A stretch of 64,000 nucleotides of DNA, from positions 186,001-250,000 of the forward strand of contig NZ_JALNMJ010000003.1 in assembly GCF_023156505.1 (NCBI RefSeq), in the 5' to 3' direction. This document shows, in pieces, positions 56,215 through 63,655 of this stretch; position 1 is the first letter of the stretch; each line of letters opens with the position of its first letter. The DNA comes from Roseibium sediminicola. Lineage in GTDB: Bacteria > Pseudomonadota > Alphaproteobacteria > Rhizobiales > Stappiaceae. A program made the translations under genes and the position numbers. The notes under the pieces were generated by a model. The model ran no database searches. It was not told the DNA's origin and worked only from the letters and a program-made list of their open reading frames with translations.

Positions 56215-56352
56215 GAATTTCCCCCGGGTTTCCGGCTGAAGAACAGTGCCGGCGCTGTGCCCTCTGGCGTCCGGACAGGCATCCGTCAGGACAGGTGTCA
56301 TTTGGTCGATACGCTGGCAGCCCGATGAAATTTCCGAACCGCCGCAGCAGAA

Positions 56353-56377
56353 CGGGCCCGGAAATGATCCGGGCCCG
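56353..56377 (-). promoter_or_regulatory. Stem-loop between the TAXI binding-protein and permease genes
   Basis: CGGGCCCGGA (56353-56362) and TCCGGGCCCG (56368-56377) form a perfect 10-bp stem with a 5-base loop; on the minus strand TTCT follows. It lies 15 bp behind the binding-protein stop and about 140 bp before the permease start. It may terminate partially or protect the binding-protein mRNA. Confidence 0.75.
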
Positions 56378-56392
56378 AGAGCGTCTTGGGGC

Positions 56393-57361
56393 TTAGTTGA
56401 TCCAGCCCTGTTCCTTGTAGTATTTCGCCGCGCCCGGATGGAGCGGAGCGCTGAGGCCGTCCTTGACCATTTCTTCCGGCTTCAGGTTGGCAAAGGCCGG
56501 ATGCAGCTTCTTGAAGGCGTCGAAGTTTTCAAACACCGACTTGACCAGAACGTAGACGGTTTCTTCCGGAACGTTCGCGGAGGTGATGAAGGTGGCGCCG
56601 ACACCGAAGGTCGAAGTGTCTGCATCATTGCCGCGATACATGCCGCCCGGGATCGTCGCCGTCCGGTAGTAGCTGTTGTCGCCGACCAGTTTGTCGACGA
56701 CCTCGCCACCGACATTCACCAGGTTGGAATCACAGGCCGTGGTGGCTTCCTGGATCGAACCGGACGGGTGACCGACGGTGTAGACCATGGCGTCGATCTG
56801 GTTGTCGCACAGCGCCGCGGACTGCTCGGCAGCCTTCAGCTCGGTGGCGAGCGCGAAGTCGTCCTTGGTCCAGCCCATGGCTTCCATCAGCACTTCCATG
56901 GTGCCGCGCTGGCCGGAGCCCGGGTTGCCGATATTGACGCGCTTGCCCTTGAGGTCTTCGAAGTTCTTGATGCCGCTGTCAGCACGAGCGACGACCGTGA
57001 ACGGCTCCGGATGCACGGAGAAGACGGCGCGCAGGTCTTCAAACGGACCTTTTTCCTCGAATTTCGAGGTGCCGTTGTATGCATGGTACTGCCAGTCGGA
57101 CTGGGCAACGCCGAATTCCAGCTCGCCTTCGCGCACGGTGTTGATGTTGTAGACGGATCCGCCGGTGGATTCGACCGAGCACCGGATGCCGTGTTCCTTG
57201 CGGCCCTTGTTGACGAGACGGCAGATGGCGCCGCCGGTCGGGTAATAGACGCCCGTCACACCACCGGTACCGATGGTGATGAACTCCTCTGCGGAGGCTG
57301 CGCCGGTGAATGCGATGCTGGTCGCCAGAACGGCGCCGGCAAGGTTCAGTTTCATCATCAT
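56393..57361 (-). CDS. TAXI-family TRAP transporter solute-binding protein
   Basis: A 322-residue periplasmic protein with a signal peptide ending AASA before [20 protein letters not shown], the hallmark of TAXI proteins. The segment [20 protein letters not shown] follows. Three consecutive Met codons make the exact start uncertain by two residues. It delivers the ligand (glutamate-like or other carboxylates in known cases) to the fused permease downstream. It lies 54 bp behind the RpiR-type regulator. Confidence 0.9.
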   Translation of the reverse strand: MMMKLNLAGAVLATSIAFTGAASAEEFITIGTGGVTGVYYPTGGAICRLVNKGRKEHGIRCSVESTGGSVYNINTVREGELEFGVAQSDWQYHAYNGTSKFEEKGPFEDLRAVFSVHPEPFTVVARADSGIKNFEDLKGKRVNIGNPGSGQRGTMEVLMEAMGWTKDDFALATELKAAEQSAALCDNQIDAMVYTVGHPSGSIQEATTACDSNLVNVGGEVVDKLVGDNSYYRTATIPGGMYRGNDADTSTFGVGATFITSANVPEETVYVLVKSVFENFDAFKKLHPAFANLKPEEMVKDGLSAPLHPGAAKYYKEQGWIN

Positions 57362-57415
57362 TTGACTAGGCTTCCCTTTGTTAAAATTCTCAGGTCCAGC
57401 ATGGTCGTTGCCACC

Positions 57416-58285
57416 CTAGACATTTTCAAACTCGTCGAGCAAGCGATTGTGCTTGTCGACCTCCTGGATCCGGGCTTCCGCCTCGGATCCGGCTCGCGCA
57501 ACCAGCATGCCGGTGATGGTTTCGATGAGCACCAGCGTGGCTGCGTAAGACGAGAAAAAGTGAGGACTTTCAGTGCGTTGTATGAAGAGAAAGTCCGCGA
57601 ATTGCAATCCCGGAAAGGCATGGCTGTCCGTCAGCACGATGACTTTTGCACCGCTTGCTGCCGCGACTTCCGCGGCACGGACGGAGCGGTGTGCATAGGG
57701 ATGCTTGGAGATGATGATGACGCTGTCAGCTGACGTGACGCCGGCCAGCGTGCTGCCCAGGGTGGCACCGTTGCGGCCGGCCACGACCCAGCGGTCGTCG
57801 AACCATTTTGCCAGATAGGCGAAATAATCGGTGAAACCGGCGGAGGCGAGGGCCCCGATCAGGACGATCTTGCGCGACTTTTCCAGGCACTCGACGGCGG
57901 CTTCCAGGTGCTGCGGGTCGATGTCCTCGACCAGCGCCTTGATGTTGTTGAGGCAAGCGGCGACCTGACGTGGCAGCAACGGCTGATCGGCATCGGACTG
58001 AAGGCGCCGGGCCTTGTCCTGAAACGTGCCCTGGCCGCGCCGGCTTATTTCCGCGCGGGCCTGCTCCCTGAGCGCCTCATAGTCCGGATACCCGAGCGCG
58101 CGCGCCAGTCGCGTGTAGCTTGCCGGCGACACGCCGCTGGCGGAGGCGACGGCGCGCAGGCTGCGCGTTGCGATTTCCACTTGATTTTCAGCTATATAGT
58201 CGGCAGCTATGCGCAACGTATCGCTGAGCTCGGCATAATTGGCCGAGATCGCGGTCCGGAGCAGCAGCGGCGACATGGTTTCCAT
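57416..58285 (-). CDS. MurR/RpiR-family transcriptional regulator with SIS domain
   Basis: A 289-residue regulator starting at ATG 58285; the reading frame to 58429 would run through the upstream operator. The HTH_6 domain covers about residues 1-75 (SLRAVASASGVSPASYTRLA), and a SIS domain follows with GALASAGFTDYFAYLA near 150 and VIIISKHPYAHRSVRAAEVA near 193. SIS domains bind phosphosugars or related ligands. It precedes the TAXI/TRAP genes on the same strand and probably regulates them and itself. Confidence 0.87.
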   Translation of the reverse strand: METMSPLLLRTAISANYAELSDTLRIAADYIAENQVEIATRSLRAVASASGVSPASYTRLARALGYPDYEALREQARAEISRRGQGTFQDKARRLQSDADQPLLPRQVAACLNNIKALVEDIDPQHLEAAVECLEKSRKIVLIGALASAGFTDYFAYLAKWFDDRWVVAGRNGATLGSTLAGVTSADSVIIISKHPYAHRSVRAAEVAAASGAKVIVLTDSHAFPGLQFADFLFIQRTESPHFFSSYAATLVLIETITGMLVARAGSEAEARIQEVDKHNRLLDEFENV

Positions 58286-58325
58286 CCGGTTACTGTTCCA
58301 TTTGTTTTTTACATTGTCAATTTCT

Positions 58326-58339
58326 GAAACAAATGTTTC
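58326..58339. promoter_or_regulatory. Palindromic site upstream of the RpiR-type regulator
   Basis: GAAACAAATGTTTC: 5-bp perfect arms GAAAC/GTTTC around AAAT, 40 bp upstream of the regulator start in an AT-rich segment. GAAA-N-TTTC-like boxes are usual for RpiR proteins. Confidence 0.5.
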
Positions 58340-58519
58340 GATGTCAAAACATCTCCCTCCCGCCGCCCGCTTGTGCGCCGGCGGCGTTGTCCGTATCCGA
58401 ACCACGAGCGAACCGTTTGCCTGACCCAAAACGCGGCTCGGGGATCATGACAAGGCCCTGATAAAAATACAATTATAAATTGAATAATTTCATAGTTATG
58501 CATCTTTTAGTTTAAATTG

Positions 58520-58542
58520 TGCTATAATGCCTTGGGGGCATT
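58520..58542 (+). promoter_or_regulatory. Extended -10 promoter and 5'-leader hairpin of the hydrolase gene
   Basis: TGCTATAAT ends at 58528, a consensus -10 with the extended TGn element. No good -35 is seen. AATGCC and GGCATT (58526-58542) would form a small stem at the start of the transcript. Confidence 0.5.
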
Positions 58543-58579
58543 ACGCTTTTCCTATCGTGAAGTAGGGAAGGAGGGAAAC

Positions 58580-59470
58580 ATGATCACTTGCAGGACCAAA
58601 CCACTTCTGGCCACCATCCCGTCTTTTGTGCTGTCACTCTTTCTGAGCGGCCCGGCGCTGGCGGGCGGCTATTTCGAGGTCGAGCCCGGCGTGGATCTCT
58701 ATTACGAGGACCACGGATCGGGCCTGCCGATTGTCCTGGTGCCGGGGTGGACCTTTACGACCGATGTCTTCGAGCACCAGATCGAGGCCTTTGCCGGCAC
58801 CCACCGGGTCATCAGCTTCGACCCGCGCAGCCAAGGGCGTTCCACAGTGACGCTGGAGGGCAACAACTATGTTACCCAGGGAGCGGATCTGGCCAAGTTG
58901 CTGGACCATCTGAAGGTCGAAAAGCCCGTACTGGTCGGCTGGTCCTTCGGCTGTCTGGCAACCTGGGAGTTCGTCAAGACCCGGTCGGTGGAGGCCGCGG
59001 CGGCCCATATGTGCATCGATCTGTCGCCGACCCCCATGACCGGCCGTGACGGCGATTGGACCGAAGGCAGCATCGCCGATATCTCCGGTCTCTTTGACGG
59101 TGTGCAGACCGCGCGCGGGCACAGGGAGGCGATCCACTGGTATGCCGACGAGGTCATGATCGAACAGGACTACACGCCGGAACTCGCCCGCTGGATCGAG
59201 GATCAGTCGACCCAGTCGCCGCCCTGGGTGGCCGCCGCCTATCTGGCTGCGGGCAATTTCAGCAATTACCTCGTCACGGCCAAGGAAATCGACGCCAAGA
59301 TCCCGTCCGCCTTCGTGGTCGCGGATCACTGGTCAGATACGGCGAGGAAGTATCTCGCGAAACAAACGCCCAACAGCGAGGTCCATGCCTTCGGTGGCCA
59401 CATGATGTTCTGGGAATACCCGAACCGGTTCAACCGGGTGCTTGCCGGGTTCATCGCCCGGATCGAATAG
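58580..59470 (+). CDS. Secreted alpha/beta hydrolase
   Basis: A 296-residue alpha/beta-hydrolase. ATG 58580 follows GGAGGG. A signal peptide ends PALA before GGYFEVEPGVDLYYEDHG. The nucleophile elbow is GWSFGC near residue 125, the oxyanion segment is VLVPGWTFTTD near 55, and the C-terminal His is in FGGHMMFWEYP near 275. It resembles haloperoxidase/arylesterase-like hydrolases, exported to the periplasm. Substrate unknown. Stand-alone gene with its own promoter, followed by a palindromic repeat. Confidence 0.85.
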   Translation: MITCRTKPLLATIPSFVLSLFLSGPALAGGYFEVEPGVDLYYEDHGSGLPIVLVPGWTFTTDVFEHQIEAFAGTHRVISFDPRSQGRSTVTLEGNNYVTQGADLAKLLDHLKVEKPVLVGWSFGCLATWEFVKTRSVEAAAAHMCIDLSPTPMTGRDGDWTEGSIADISGLFDGVQTARGHREAIHWYADEVMIEQDYTPELARWIEDQSTQSPPWVAAAYLAAGNFSNYLVTAKEIDAKIPSAFVVADHWSDTARKYLAKQTPNSEVHAFGGHMMFWEYPNRFNRVLAGFIARIE

Positions 59471-59530
59471 GGGGGGGCGATAAGCGCGGTACTGGGCTTC
59501 TCAGGTTGCCCGACAAAACTGCCTCTCGAT

Positions 59531-59660
59531 CGTCATCCCGGCCAAGCGAATCGCGAGCCGGGACCGGGGAGCCACAAGTCTTAGTCGAGGGACTTTGCCC
59601 AATTAAAGGAATCCGGCCCCCCCGGTCCCGGATCTTCGCTGCGCTACGTCCGGGATGACG
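59531..59660 (+). repeat. Palindromic intergenic repeat, copy 3
   Basis: Starts CGTCATCCCGGCCAAGCGAA and ends TACGTCCGGGATGACG. Same orientation and arms as the copy at 43663, with similarity extending a few bases outward on both sides (CCTCTC before, CGCT after). The centre differs. Lies between convergent genes. Confidence 0.85.
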
Positions 59661-59675
59661 CTACAGGGGGCGATA

Positions 59676-59709
59676 AGAAAAGGTCGGTGCCGGCTTGTGG
59701 CCGGCACCG
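59676..59709 (-). terminator. Terminator of egtBD
   Basis: CGGTGCCGGC (59685-59694) and GCCGGCACCG (59700-59709) form a perfect 10-bp stem over a 5-base loop. On the minus strand GACCTTTTCTT follows. Lies 13 bp behind the egtD stop. Confidence 0.88.
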
Positions 59710-59722
59710 CCGTTTCCGAAGG

Positions 59723-60670
59723 TCAGGTTGCCTGCAGCGTGTAGACGGAAAACAGACCATCCTCGTCGGTATCCGTGTCCAGAATGCGCCAGCCGCCGTC
59801 GCGGGCGATGTCCGAGAACGCCGCCTCACAGTACTTGTGCGAGTTCTCCGTATGGATCGTCTCGCCCTTTTCAAAGGCGATGGTTTCGCCCACCACCGTG
59901 ACCGTCTGTGTCTTCAGGCTTTCCAGATGCATTTCGATGCGGCTGTCCCGGGCGTTCCAGACTGCCTTGTGAGTGAAGGCCGACAGGTCGAAATCGGCCT
60001 CCAGCTCCCGGTTGATCCGCTGCAGGAGATTCTGGTTGAAAGCCGCCGTGATCCCGGCCGGGTCGTCATAGGCCTCCAGCAGGATGTCTTCCGCTTTCGG
60101 CCGGTCGACGCCAACGATCATGGTGGCTTCCGGCATGGCCTCGCGGACATGCCCCAGCAGGTCCGCCGCCGCATGCCTCTCGAAATTGCCGATCGTCGAA
60201 CCGGGGAAGAACACCAGGATCGGCAGTTCGGGCAGGAGTGGCAGCTTGCCGAAGGGCTGGGTGAAATCGGCGGCAACCGGGATCACCGCCAGCGACGGAT
60301 ATGCCCGGCGCACCCGGTCGGCGGAGGCCTTCAGGTGATTGGCGGATATGTCGATCGGCATATAGACCGAAAGATCCTGAAAGGCGCTGAGCAGCAGGTC
60401 GGTCTTGCGGCTGGAGCCGCTGCCGAGTTCCACCATGGTGCCGCGGGCTCCGGCCAGGCGCCGGTATTTCGCGGCGTTGGCTTTCAGGATCGCCAGCTCC
60501 GTGCGGGTCGGATAATAGGCGTCCAGTTCGGTGATCGCCTCGAACAGATGCGAGCCGACATCATCATAGAGCCATTTGCTGTTGCTGGTTTTGCGGGAAG
60601 CTTTCAGGCCCTGAAGAATGTCTTCACGGAAAATCTTCGCCTGCTCGTCGGGGGAAGCATGTTTGGTCAT
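59723..60670 (-). CDS. egtD: L-histidine N-alpha-methyltransferase, ergothioneine biosynthesis
   Basis: A 315-residue SAM-dependent EgtD that trimethylates histidine to hercynine. The SAM motif ELGSGSSRKT is at residues 81-90, with YYPTRTEL near 52 and FPGSTIGNF near 165. The C-terminal GETIHTENSHKY belongs to the substrate lid. ATG 60670 overlaps the egtB stop (ATGA); a reading upstream of that lies in egtB. With EgtB it makes hercynine sulfur adducts on the way to the thiol antioxidant ergothioneine. EgtE is not in the window. Confidence 0.93.
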   Translation of the reverse strand: MTKHASPDEQAKIFREDILQGLKASRKTSNSKWLYDDVGSHLFEAITELDAYYPTRTELAILKANAAKYRRLAGARGTMVELGSGSSRKTDLLLSAFQDLSVYMPIDISANHLKASADRVRRAYPSLAVIPVAADFTQPFGKLPLLPELPILVFFPGSTIGNFERHAAADLLGHVREAMPEATMIVGVDRPKAEDILLEAYDDPAGITAAFNQNLLQRINRELEADFDLSAFTHKAVWNARDSRIEMHLESLKTQTVTVVGETIAFEKGETIHTENSHKYCEAAFSDIARDGGWRILDTDTDEDGLFSVYTLQAT

Positions 60671-61932
60671 GAGTCGGCCGCCAGTCTGAGGCCCAGCATC
60701 TGCCAGCGCTGGTGCGGATAAAAGAAAGTGCGGTAGGAGGCGCGCATCTGGCGTTCCGGGGTCGCGCAGGAGCCGCCGCGCAGAACCATCTGGTTGACCA
60801 TGAACTTGCCATTGTATTCGCCGATGGCGCCGTCCGGTGGCCTGAAGCCGGGATAGGGAGCGAAGGCGCTGGAGGTCCATTGCCAGACATCGCCCCAGAG
60901 GCCTGGCAGGCCTGCGCGCGGGGTAAGCGCGCCGCTTTCCAGGAAGTTGCCGTCGATGCGCGTGGGCGCGGCTGCCGCCTCCCATTCCGCTTCGGTTGGC
61001 AGCCGATGACCGGCCCAGCGGGCAAACGCGTCTGCCTCGTAATAACTGACATGAACGACCGGAGCCGCAAGGTCGACCGGGCGGGCGCCTTGCAAGGTGT
61101 AAGTCCACCAGCCGTCATCCTGGCGCCACCAGTAAAGCGGGGTGTCCCAGCCCTCACGTTCCCTAACGGCCCAGCCTTCCATCAGCCAGAGCGTCTGGGT
61201 TTCGTAGCTGCCATCTTCCATGAAGGCGATCCACTCGGCATTTGTGACGGGGCGGCCGGCCAGCTGGTAAGGCTCGAGCCAGACCTTGTGGCGCGGCCCC
61301 TCGCAATCATAAGCGAAGCCGCTGCCGCCATGGCCGATCTCGACCAAACCGCCCTCATGCCGGGTCCAGGCGCTGTCCTGCACCGGATACACTGGGGCCG
61401 GTTTCGGCTCGGCATAGGCGGGCAGGAGTGGGTTATAGGAAAACGCGTGCAGAAGATCGGTGACCAAAAGTTCCTGGTGCTGCATCTCGTGATGGCAGCC
61501 AAGCGTGATCAGCGCGTCCAGATCTTCCTGGTTGAGCGTGAAGGCGTCCCGGGCCAGCCCGTCCCGCAGGGCATCTTCCACATGCATGCGATAGTCCAGA
61601 ACGTCCGGCACGGACGGCCGCGACAGCAGCCCGCGTTTGGACCGTGTGTGCCGGGGCCCGGCCTGGACATAATAGGAATTGAAGAGCAGCGCGAAGCGCT
61701 CGTCCCGCGGCCGGTATCCGGGCAGCGACGGCTTGAGGATAAACTCCTCGAAAAACCAGGTGGTGTGGGCCAGGTGCCATTTCGGCGGACTAGCATCCTC
61801 CATGGATTGCAGGCCCATGTCCTCCGGGGTCAGGGGCTGCACCAGCGCCCGGGTCTGTGCCCGCGTCCGCTCGAACAGGTCAAGCGCCGACGCGGCCGGT
61901 GACGGTGTTGTCCGCCCGTCCAGTAACGTCAT
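60667..61932 (-). CDS. egtB: Ergothioneine biosynthesis protein EgtB (hercynine sulfoxide synthase)
   Basis: A 421-residue non-haem iron enzyme. The N-terminal DinB-like domain holds WHLAHTTWFFEEF (His53) and the HX3HXE motif His148-EMQ-His152-Q-Glu154, the iron ligands. A C-terminal FGE-sulfatase domain includes PVVHVSYYEADAFARWAGHR and VLRGGSCATPERQMR. Start ATG 61932 with GGAGGACATAAG upstream; the frame to 62022 is unsupported. It joins a thiol (Cys or gamma-Glu-Cys) to hercynine with oxygen. First gene of the egtBD pair. Confidence 0.93.
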   Translation of the reverse strand: MTLLDGRTTPSPAASALDLFERTRAQTRALVQPLTPEDMGLQSMEDASPPKWHLAHTTWFFEEFILKPSLPGYRPRDERFALLFNSYYVQAGPRHTRSKRGLLSRPSVPDVLDYRMHVEDALRDGLARDAFTLNQEDLDALITLGCHHEMQHQELLVTDLLHAFSYNPLLPAYAEPKPAPVYPVQDSAWTRHEGGLVEIGHGGSGFAYDCEGPRHKVWLEPYQLAGRPVTNAEWIAFMEDGSYETQTLWLMEGWAVREREGWDTPLYWWRQDDGWWTYTLQGARPVDLAAPVVHVSYYEADAFARWAGHRLPTEAEWEAAAAPTRIDGNFLESGALTPRAGLPGLWGDVWQWTSSAFAPYPGFRPPDGAIGEYNGKFMVNQMVLRGGSCATPERQMRASYRTFFYPHQRWQMLGLRLAADS

Positions 61933-62232
61933 CTTATGTCCTCCACATGGGAGCCGGCCGGACTGCCTCCGGCCGCGCCTTGAATGCCGCCAAGCGAGAG
62001 GAACGTAAGTGCCCCCGGACAATTTCCAATGCAGGGAATTGCACCGGTGAGGTGCAAAAATGCGCCGCCAATACCAAGGTATCCGGATTGTTTATAAAAT
62101 TAAACAAAGGTGATAAAAAATTACGATTTGTCTTCATTTGTTAGAAAAGTCTCAACTAGTTGATTTTGTGGGCAAATGGCTTTTTGAGGCGCCCTAAGCC
62201 GTCGCGTCTGCTGTCCCGCAGTCTAGAAAACA

Positions 62233-62258
62233 GCTCCTGACAGGGGACTGTCAGGAGC
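62233..62258. other. Orphan perfect stem-loop
   Basis: GCTCCTGACAG (62233-62243) and CTGTCAGGAGC (62248-62258) pair perfectly over GGGA. On the minus strand it is followed by TGTTTTCT, so it could terminate leftward transcription into the egtB leader. On the plus strand there is no T-run. Confidence 0.65.
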
Positions 62259-62365
62259 GTTTGCGAGCCTCCTTCACGTTGGCGTGAACGTCCGTTCGGC
62301 ACGCAATGAGCCGACAGTGGGAACGGACGACTTGACGGATTGGGGCAAATGTCCTAGATGGCTAA

Positions 62366-62381
62366 TAGGTCAATTGTCCTA
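62366..62381. promoter_or_regulatory. TetR-type operator
   Basis: TAGGTCAATTGTCCTA, a 16-bp palindrome with 14 matching positions centred on CAATTG, 43 bp upstream of the TetR start. A further TGTCCTAG half-site is at 62350. It follows a -35-like TTGACG (62332-62337), so a bound repressor would cover the start site. Confidence 0.65.
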
Positions 62382-62424
62382 GTCGGGCAAGGGGCAGTTT
62401 CAATCCGATCGGAAGGCAGGAGAG

Positions 62425-63009
62425 ATGGCGGCCGGAGACACACGGAAGCAGATAATCGATGCGGCGGACGACCTGTTCTACGGGCTGGGCTTTTCCCAGA
62501 CATCCTTTGCGGATATTGCCGCGGCGGTGAACATCTCGCGCGGCAACTTCTATTATCATTTCAAGACCAAGGACGAGATCCTCGAGGCCGTGATCGACAA
62601 GCGTCTCGCGGACCGGGAAACCTTGCTGAGCCGTTGGGACGAAACCGCCGCGCGGCCGGAAGACCGAATCGCCTGCTTCATCAGGATCGTCATCGCCAAC
62701 CAGACGAAGATCATGGCTTACGGCTGCCCGGTCGGCACCCTGACCACGGAATTGAGCAAGCTCGATCACCCGGCGAAAGACAAGGCCAACCGCATCATGG
62801 CCCTGTTTCGCGACTGGCTCGTGCGCCAGTTCGAGGTTCTGGGAACCGGCGCGCTGGCAAAAGACCATGCCTTGCATGTTCTCGGCTGGAGCCAGGGCGT
62901 CGCGACCCTGGCGCAGGCGTTCAAGGACGAGGCCTATGTCCAGCGCGAAGTCGACAGCATTCTCGCCTGGCTGGACGGCGTTCGCAGCGCGGCTCAGGCA
63001 GCCGGCTGA
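62425..63009 (+). CDS. TetR/AcrR-family transcriptional regulator
   Basis: A 194-residue TetR protein. The HTH is at about residues 24-50 (TSFADIAAAVNISRGNFYYH), and the C-terminal helical domain resembles the NemR/YcdC-like group. GGAGAG precedes the ATG. It is followed after 29 bp by a YciI-family gene, probably co-transcribed and co-repressed via the TAGGTCAATTGTCCTA site. Ligand unknown; a reactive electrophile is possible by analogy with NemR. Confidence 0.87.
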   Translation: MAAGDTRKQIIDAADDLFYGLGFSQTSFADIAAAVNISRGNFYYHFKTKDEILEAVIDKRLADRETLLSRWDETAARPEDRIACFIRIVIANQTKIMAYGCPVGTLTTELSKLDHPAKDKANRIMALFRDWLVRQFEVLGTGALAKDHALHVLGWSQGVATLAQAFKDEAYVQREVDSILAWLDGVRSAAQAAG

Positions 63010-63038
63010 TTTCATTCCTTTAGACATGGAGACACGCG

Positions 63039-63326
63039 ATGTATGTGGTGACCCTGACATTTTCCGAAAACAAGGCCCGCGCGGGTGAGCTGATGGACGG
63101 TCACAAGGCCTGGATCCGGCAGGGGTTCGACCGGGGCCTGTTCCTGATGGTCGGCAGCCTGCAGCCCAACCGGGGCGGGGGCATCCTGGCCCATGGCGCG
63201 GACCGGGAGACGCTTGAGGCCTTTGTCGCCGAGGATCCCTTTGTGGTCGAGGAGGTGGTGACCGCCGATATTCTGGAAATCACCCCGGCGCGGCTGGACG
63301 AGCGGCTGGAGTTTCTCGCGGCCTGA
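63039..63326 (+). CDS. YciI-family protein
   Basis: A 95-residue YciI/YCII-related protein with the family's conserved His22 (MDGHKAWI) and Asp in AEDPFV near 67, the putative active-site pair. Length is normal for the family. Biochemical roles are poorly known (some members act as small hydrolases or dehydrochlorinase-like enzymes). Its last base pairs start an 11-bp tandem repeat. Likely target of the TetR regulator in front of it. Confidence 0.83.
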   Translation: MYVVTLTFSENKARAGELMDGHKAWIRQGFDRGLFLMVGSLQPNRGGGILAHGADRETLEAFVAEDPFVVEEVVTADILEITPARLDERLEFLAA

Positions 63327-63368
63327 TACGGGCCCGATACGAGCCCGATACGAGCCCGATACGAGAAC
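63325..63368 (+). repeat. Short tandem repeat, 11 bp x 4
   Basis: Four tandem units of GATACGAGCCC, the first with GGG for GAG and the last ending AAC. It starts within the YciI stop codon. Confidence 0.85.
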
Positions 63369-63461
63369 GTGTTCACGGCGTGCTTCCGGAGGTTGCCAGA
63401 GGATACGGTTTGATGGCACTGGTTTTGTCGGGACAAACAATCGACACAGAGCGGCGCCAAC

Positions 63462-63537
63462 TAGTGTGGTGAATTTGAAATTCGCCTCATTGTTGCAGCG
63501 ACCATCGAAGCGAATTTCAAATTCGAAAACCACACTA
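63462..63537. repeat. TA-bounded inverted-repeat element 1 upstream of dapA
   Basis: TAGTGTGGT at 63462 pairs with ACCACACTA ending at 63537, and inside it ATTTGAAATTCGC pairs with GCGAATTTCAAAT. The 76-bp unit would fold to a stem of over 20 bp with a small internal bulge. Both ends are TA. It looks like a very small non-autonomous mobile repeat. Confidence 0.75.
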
Positions 63538-63550
63538 AATACTTATGCTT

Positions 63551-63628
63551 GCTAGTCACCCTTTTGAATCTGAAGCTCGTTCCGAGTGTGCCGGGAAATA
63601 AGACGAACTTCAGATTCGGGTGACTAGC
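63551..63628. repeat. TA-bounded inverted-repeat element 2 upstream of dapA
   Basis: GCTAGTCACCC at 63551 pairs with GGGTGACTAGC ending at 63628, and GAATCTGAAG pairs with CTTCAGATTC inside. The 78-bp unit lies 13 bp behind element 1 and has the same design but unrelated sequence. It ends 27 bp before dapA, so it will be in the dapA leader or promoter. Confidence 0.75.
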
Positions 63629-63655
63629 CCCTTAAAAGCTCTGGGAGGACGCCGC

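Larger units (their letters stand above)
61933..62424. other. Divergent regulatory region between egtB and the TetR gene
   Basis: About 490 bp. AT-rich at 62080-62180, a perfect 11-bp stem-loop at 62233, a -35-like TTGACG at 62332 and a TetR-type palindrome at 62366. No ORF with recognisable features. Confidence 0.6.

Noticed and set aside
63325..63628. CRISPR-like array before dapA
   Set aside because: The short repeats are contiguous 11-mers without spacers and the longer units are single inverted repeats; no cas genes nearby.
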